In this document: one piece after another, positions 12,469 to 14,748 of the stretch
Layout of the letters: each line of letters begins with the position of its first letter
Position numbering within the stretch: position 1 is the first letter of the stretch
Assembly: GCA_039933775.1 (NCBI GenBank)
Contig: JBDTNK010000049.1
Location: 1-14,748 of the forward strand
Source of the DNA: JBDTNK01 sp039933775
Lineage (GTDB): Bacteria; Chloroflexota; Limnocylindria; QHBO01
DNA length: 14,748 nt
Direction of reading: 5' to 3'
The notes under the pieces: model-generated
What the model was told of the DNA's origin: nothing
Seen by the model: the letters and a program-made list of their open reading frames with translations, nothing else
Database searches by the model: none
Made by a program: the position numbers and the translations under genes

Positions 12469-13769
12469 GCGGCGCTCCTCGGAAGGCGCAGCGCGACCTC
12501 CGTACCGCCCTCGCTGCTCGTCACCGACGCGGTGCCGCCGTGCCGGGCCATGCGCGCGACGATCGAGTCGGTGATGCCACGCCGGTCGGCAGGCACGGCG
12601 TCGAGGTCAAAGCCATGCCCCTGGTCGCGGACGAAGGCCGTGATCGCATCGGGCTCGACCTCGACGTACACGGCGACGGATTCGGCGCCTGAGTGACGAG
12701 CGGCGTTCATCGTCGCCTCGCCGGTTGCGGCGACAAGCGCGCGCAGCTCCTCGTCGAGGGGCGCGTCGCCCACGACCACGGCCTCGACCGGAACCTGCTG
12801 CTGCCGCTCGATCCGCCCCGCCATCTCGTCGACGGCGTCGCGCAGCCGGGCACCGCCGGCATCGGGCGCGCGTCCATAGAGCCAGGCGCGGAGCTCCCGT
12901 TCCTGGGTGCGCGCCAGCGACGCCATCTCGCGTGGCTCCCGCGTGCGCTGGATGAGCGCCAACGTCTGGAGCACTGAATCGTGGAGGTGGGCGGCGACCT
13001 CGGCTCGCGCATCGGCCCGCACCCGGCTGGAGCGCTCCTCCATGAGCTGGTTCGCCATCTGCCACACCCACGGCCCGGCGAGCAGCGCCAGCCCGCCGAC
13101 CGTCACGATCATCGCCAGCAGCATGTTTCCGGCGGCGCTGATCGAGGTGTTTGCGGCGAGGAAGACGAGCCCGCCGCCCACGATCAGCCCGGTCCCGATG
13201 AGCACCCGCGGCAGCGAGATCTCGCCGGAGGTGAGCGTCTCGAGCGGATGGCCGATCGTCGACAGATCCCAGCGGCTGCGCCCCTGGTCGGTGGTTCGCG
13301 CCCACAGGATGGCGAAGCCGATGGCCGCCAGCGCCACAGGCCACATCAGCTCTTGGCCGAACCAGAAGCCGGCGACCCAGAAGAGGACGACGGCGCCAAG
13401 TCCGATGAGCACCGCCCCCATCGCCTGCGACAGCGTCGGCCTCGGCCAGCGGGAGACCGGCCGGACCGATGCCTCGAGGGGAGCTTCGGCTTCCTCGAGC
13501 GGCGCCAGCATCCAGACCAGCAGGTAGACCACGAGCCCGAAGCCCGCGGCGAACGCGGCGAGCAGGAAGAAGATCCGCGCCATGGTCACCGACACGCCAA
13601 GGTGCTGTGCGATCCCCGACGCCACGCCGGCGACCATCCGGTCGTCGCGACTGCGTTGCAACGGCGGGCGGGCCGACTCCGCCGCTGCCGACGATGCGGC
13701 GCGGGGAGTGCGTGCCTGGCGCTCGGGCGCTCGGCGCGCCGATGCGCGTTCAAGCTTCGATTGGGCCAT
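12465..13769 (-). CDS. PspC-domain membrane sensor histidine kinase (LiaS/DesK-like, HisKA_3)
   Basis: This is a 434-residue membrane kinase. After a charged Ala/Arg-rich N-terminus (1-38), a PspC domain (about 37-92) reads RDDRMVAGVASGIAQHLGV and continues into a membrane helix. About four more helices follow (roughly 115-133, 140-156, 188-206 and 215-233). The HisKA_3 domain has phospho-site H263 in HLHDSVLQTL, then RELRAWLYG. The ATPase domain has EATMNAARHSG (351-361), RDQGHGFD (381-388) and RRGITDSIVARMARHGG (396-412). Such kinases usually sense cell-envelope stress. The ATG at 13769 was chosen because the sequence beyond it is non-coding spacer and then the divergent gene, although the frame stays open to 14723. 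No clear ribosome binding site is visible. Confidence 0.93.
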   Translation of the reverse strand: MAQSKLERASARRAPERQARTPRAASSAAAESARPPLQRSRDDRMVAGVASGIAQHLGVSVTMARIFFLLAAFAAGFGLVVYLLVWMLAPLEEAEAPLEASVRPVSRWPRPTLSQAMGAVLIGLGAVVLFWVAGFWFGQELMWPVALAAIGFAILWARTTDQGRSRWDLSTIGHPLETLTSGEISLPRVLIGTGLIVGGGLVFLAANTSISAAGNMLLAMIVTVGGLALLAGPWVWQMANQLMEERSSRVRADARAEVAAHLHDSVLQTLALIQRTREPREMASLARTQERELRAWLYGRAPDAGGARLRDAVDEMAGRIERQQQVPVEAVVVGDAPLDEELRALVAATGEATMNAARHSGAESVAVYVEVEPDAITAFVRDQGHGFDLDAVPADRRGITDSIVARMARHGGTASVTSSEGGTEVALRLPRSAA

Positions 13770-13790
13770 CGGCCGCCATGGTGGCACACG

Positions 13791-13796
13791 ACGGTA
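13791..13796 (-). promoter_or_regulatory. Possible -10 element of the PspC kinase gene
   Basis: TACCGT fits TANNNT and lies 21 bases before the ATG. No TTGACA-like -35 is present at 16-18 bp. Instead the downstream copy of the 16-bp palindrome (13808-13823) covers that position, as expected of an activator-dependent promoter. Weak evidence. Confidence 0.25.
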
Positions 13797-13807
13797 CGCC
13801 AGCACGA

Positions 13808-13823
13808 TCGGGGATGACCCTGA
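13808..13823. promoter_or_regulatory. Imperfect copy of a 16-bp operator-like palindrome
   Basis: On the minus strand this reads TCAGGGTCATCCCCGA, identical at 13 of 16 positions to the perfect palindrome 35 bp away (13843-13858). It keeps the TCAGGG half-site. It lies in the divergent spacer between two PspC genes and is probably a weaker site for the adjacent NarL-type regulator. Confidence 0.5.
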
Positions 13824-13842
13824 CCGGCGACCGGCCGCTCGC

Positions 13843-13858
13843 TCAGGGAAGTCCCTGA
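13843..13858. promoter_or_regulatory. Perfect 16-bp palindrome, candidate operator of the PspC two-component system
   Basis: TCAGGGA-AG-TCCCTGA has perfect 7-bp arms. It lies in the 126-bp spacer between the divergent PspC membrane protein and the PspC kinase gene, 37 bp before the plus-strand ATG. NarL/LiaR-type regulators bind this kind of short symmetric site as dimers. No T-run follows, and both neighbouring genes point away, so it is not a terminator. Confidence 0.6.
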
Positions 13859-13895
13859 TGGTCAAGCTCCCCACCGCCCCCCGAAGATGGTCGCC

Positions 13896-14748
13896 ATGAC
13901 GACCGAACGCGCCCGTCGTTCCTCCTCCGACGCCCCGCCACCGGCGACCGCTGCGCAGCGCCTGCGACGTCGGGCCACGGACCGGGTCATCGGCGGCGTG
14001 GCCGGCGGCATCGCCGACTACCTGAACGTCGACCCGCTCCTCGTGCGGGCCGCGTTCGTGGGGCTCATGATCTTCGGCGCCGCGGGGCTGTTCATCTATC
14101 TCGCCGTGTGGCTCGTCGTCCCCGTCGAGGGCAGCGAGAAGTCGACCCTCGAAGCGGCGCTGCACCGGATCGGCCTGCGCAGGACATCCGTCAGCGGGCT
14201 CGGATGGCTTGTGCTCGGGGTCATGGCAGCGGTGCTCTTCCTGCAGCTGCAGAACCTCACAATCAGCTCCGATCTGTTCTTCATCGACCCGCGGTTCCTG
14301 CTCGCCCTGGTCGTCATCGTCGGCGGGATCATGTTCATGCGCCGCACCGGTGGGCACGGCAGCGCGGCCGGCGCTGCGGCGATCCCGGTGCCGACTGCCC
14401 CGATGCCGGCTGCGCCATCCCGAGCCGAGCGTGCCGTCGCTCGACCCCGGCCGCCTCGGGAGCGTTCGCCCCTGGCGCTCTACACCGTGGGCGTGATGCT
14501 GCTCGCGCTGGGTCTGCTCGCCGGGGTGGATGGGGCGACCGATCTCGAAGTCCTGCCGGGCGACTACCTCGGGGCTGCGCTCGGGCTGCTCGGCATCGGC
14601 CTCGTCGTCGGGGCGTGGTGGGGCCGGGCACGGCTGCTGATCCTGTGCGGGATTCTGCTCGTGCCGATCGCCCTGGTGGCCAGCTTCATCACGGCGCCGC
14701 TCGAAGGGGGATGGGGAGAGCATCGAGCGACGCCGGCGAGCAGCGCCG
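13896..14748 (+). CDS. PspC-domain multi-spanning membrane protein (LiaF-like), partial at the right edge
   Basis: The frame is open from the ATG at 13896 to the window end with no stop (284 residues seen). An in-frame ATG three codons upstream (13887) is an alternative start; neither has a strong ribosome binding site. A Ser/Ala-rich N-terminus precedes a PspC domain (about 25-78: RRATDRVIGGVAGGIADYLNV, split here by position, then a membrane helix ending VWLVVPVEG). About five further hydrophobic helices follow (roughly 99-117, 132-148, 193-211, 224-242 and 247-266), interrupted by a Pro/Ala-rich loop (about 155-190). The last residues, GGWGEHRATP, resemble the entry to the C-terminal beta domain of LiaF-type proteins, which would lie outside the window. 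It is likely a partner or target of the divergent kinase-regulator pair in envelope-stress sensing. Confidence 0.85.
   Translation, partial: MTTERARRSSSDAPPPATAAQRLRRRATDRVIGGVAGGIADYLNVDPLLVRAAFVGLMIFGAAGLFIYLAVWLVVPVEGSEKSTLEAALHRIGLRRTSVSGLGWLVLGVMAAVLFLQLQNLTISSDLFFIDPRFLLALVVIVGGIMFMRRTGGHGSAAGAAAIPVPTAPMPAAPSRAERAVARPRPPRERSPLALYTVGVMLLALGLLAGVDGATDLEVLPGDYLGAALGLLGIGLVVGAWWGRARLLILCGILLVPIALVASFITAPLEGGWGEHRATPASSA

Noticed and set aside
13770..14723. Long N-terminal extension of the PspC kinase frame to 14723
   Set aside because: The extension is charged low-complexity sequence antisense to a clear PspC membrane protein. The kinase homology begins just after the ATG at 13769.
1..14748. 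CRISPR arrays, tRNA or rRNA genes, prophage or toxin-antitoxin genes
   Set aside because: I looked for regularly spaced repeats, RNA gene signatures and typical protein families and saw none.

Overview
The window is a very GC-rich stretch of bacterial chromosome, almost all of it coding on the minus strand. It is dominated by an arginine biosynthesis operon flanked by two two-component systems. No phage genes, tRNAs, rRNAs or CRISPR arrays were seen. The taxonomic hints are high GC, GTG/TTG starts, a PspC-type envelope-stress histidine kinase with a divergent PspC membrane protein, an ARG-box-like operator of the actinobacterial type and a probable leaderless promoter. They point to an actinobacterium or a high-GC Chloroflexota relative (Limnocylindria-like). 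This is inference from style, not from a marker gene.

Layout, read in the direction of minus-strand transcription (right to left). At the right edge a PspC-domain membrane protein (plus strand, 13896 to past the end) diverges from a PspC-domain histidine kinase and its NarL-type response regulator (13769-11833). The 126-bp divergent spacer carries two copies of a 16-bp palindrome, a likely operator. A 41-bp gap then holds a candidate arginine-operon promoter: TTGCAT, 17 bp, TATAGT, overlapped by two ArgR-box-like sequences. It sits so close to the argH ATG that the mRNA is probably leaderless.

The operon is argH-argC-argJ-argB-argR-argG-arg(A)D-argF (11791-2985). Every junction in it is a 4-bp ATGA or GTGA overlap. 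Together the genes encode all steps from glutamate acetylation to arginine except carbamoyl phosphate supply. ArgR, the predicted repressor, is encoded in the middle. The notable gene is a 573-residue fusion of a short N-acetylglutamate-synthase GNAT domain to acetylornithine aminotransferase ArgD. Fifteen bases after argF comes a soluble GAF histidine kinase overlapping an OmpR-type response regulator (2969-1009), apparently in the same transcript.

The left 1 kb is different. A 307-bp non-coding stretch (702-1008) is rich in inverted and direct repeats and includes a 157-bp segment bounded by 15-bp inverted repeats. Two small genes follow (80 and 72 residues, the second a cysteine-rich possible zinc binder). 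The window ends in what looks like the first codons of a phosphoenolpyruvate carboxylase gene.

The arginine genes appear to be controlled mainly at transcription through ArgR. The acetylglutamate kinase lacks the N-terminal helix of arginine-sensitive enzymes, and the fused acetyltransferase lacks the amino-acid-kinase domain that senses arginine in classical NAGS. The strongest candidates for something new are the NAGS-ArgD fusion, the two-component system appended to the arginine operon, and the repeat-rich segment beside it.
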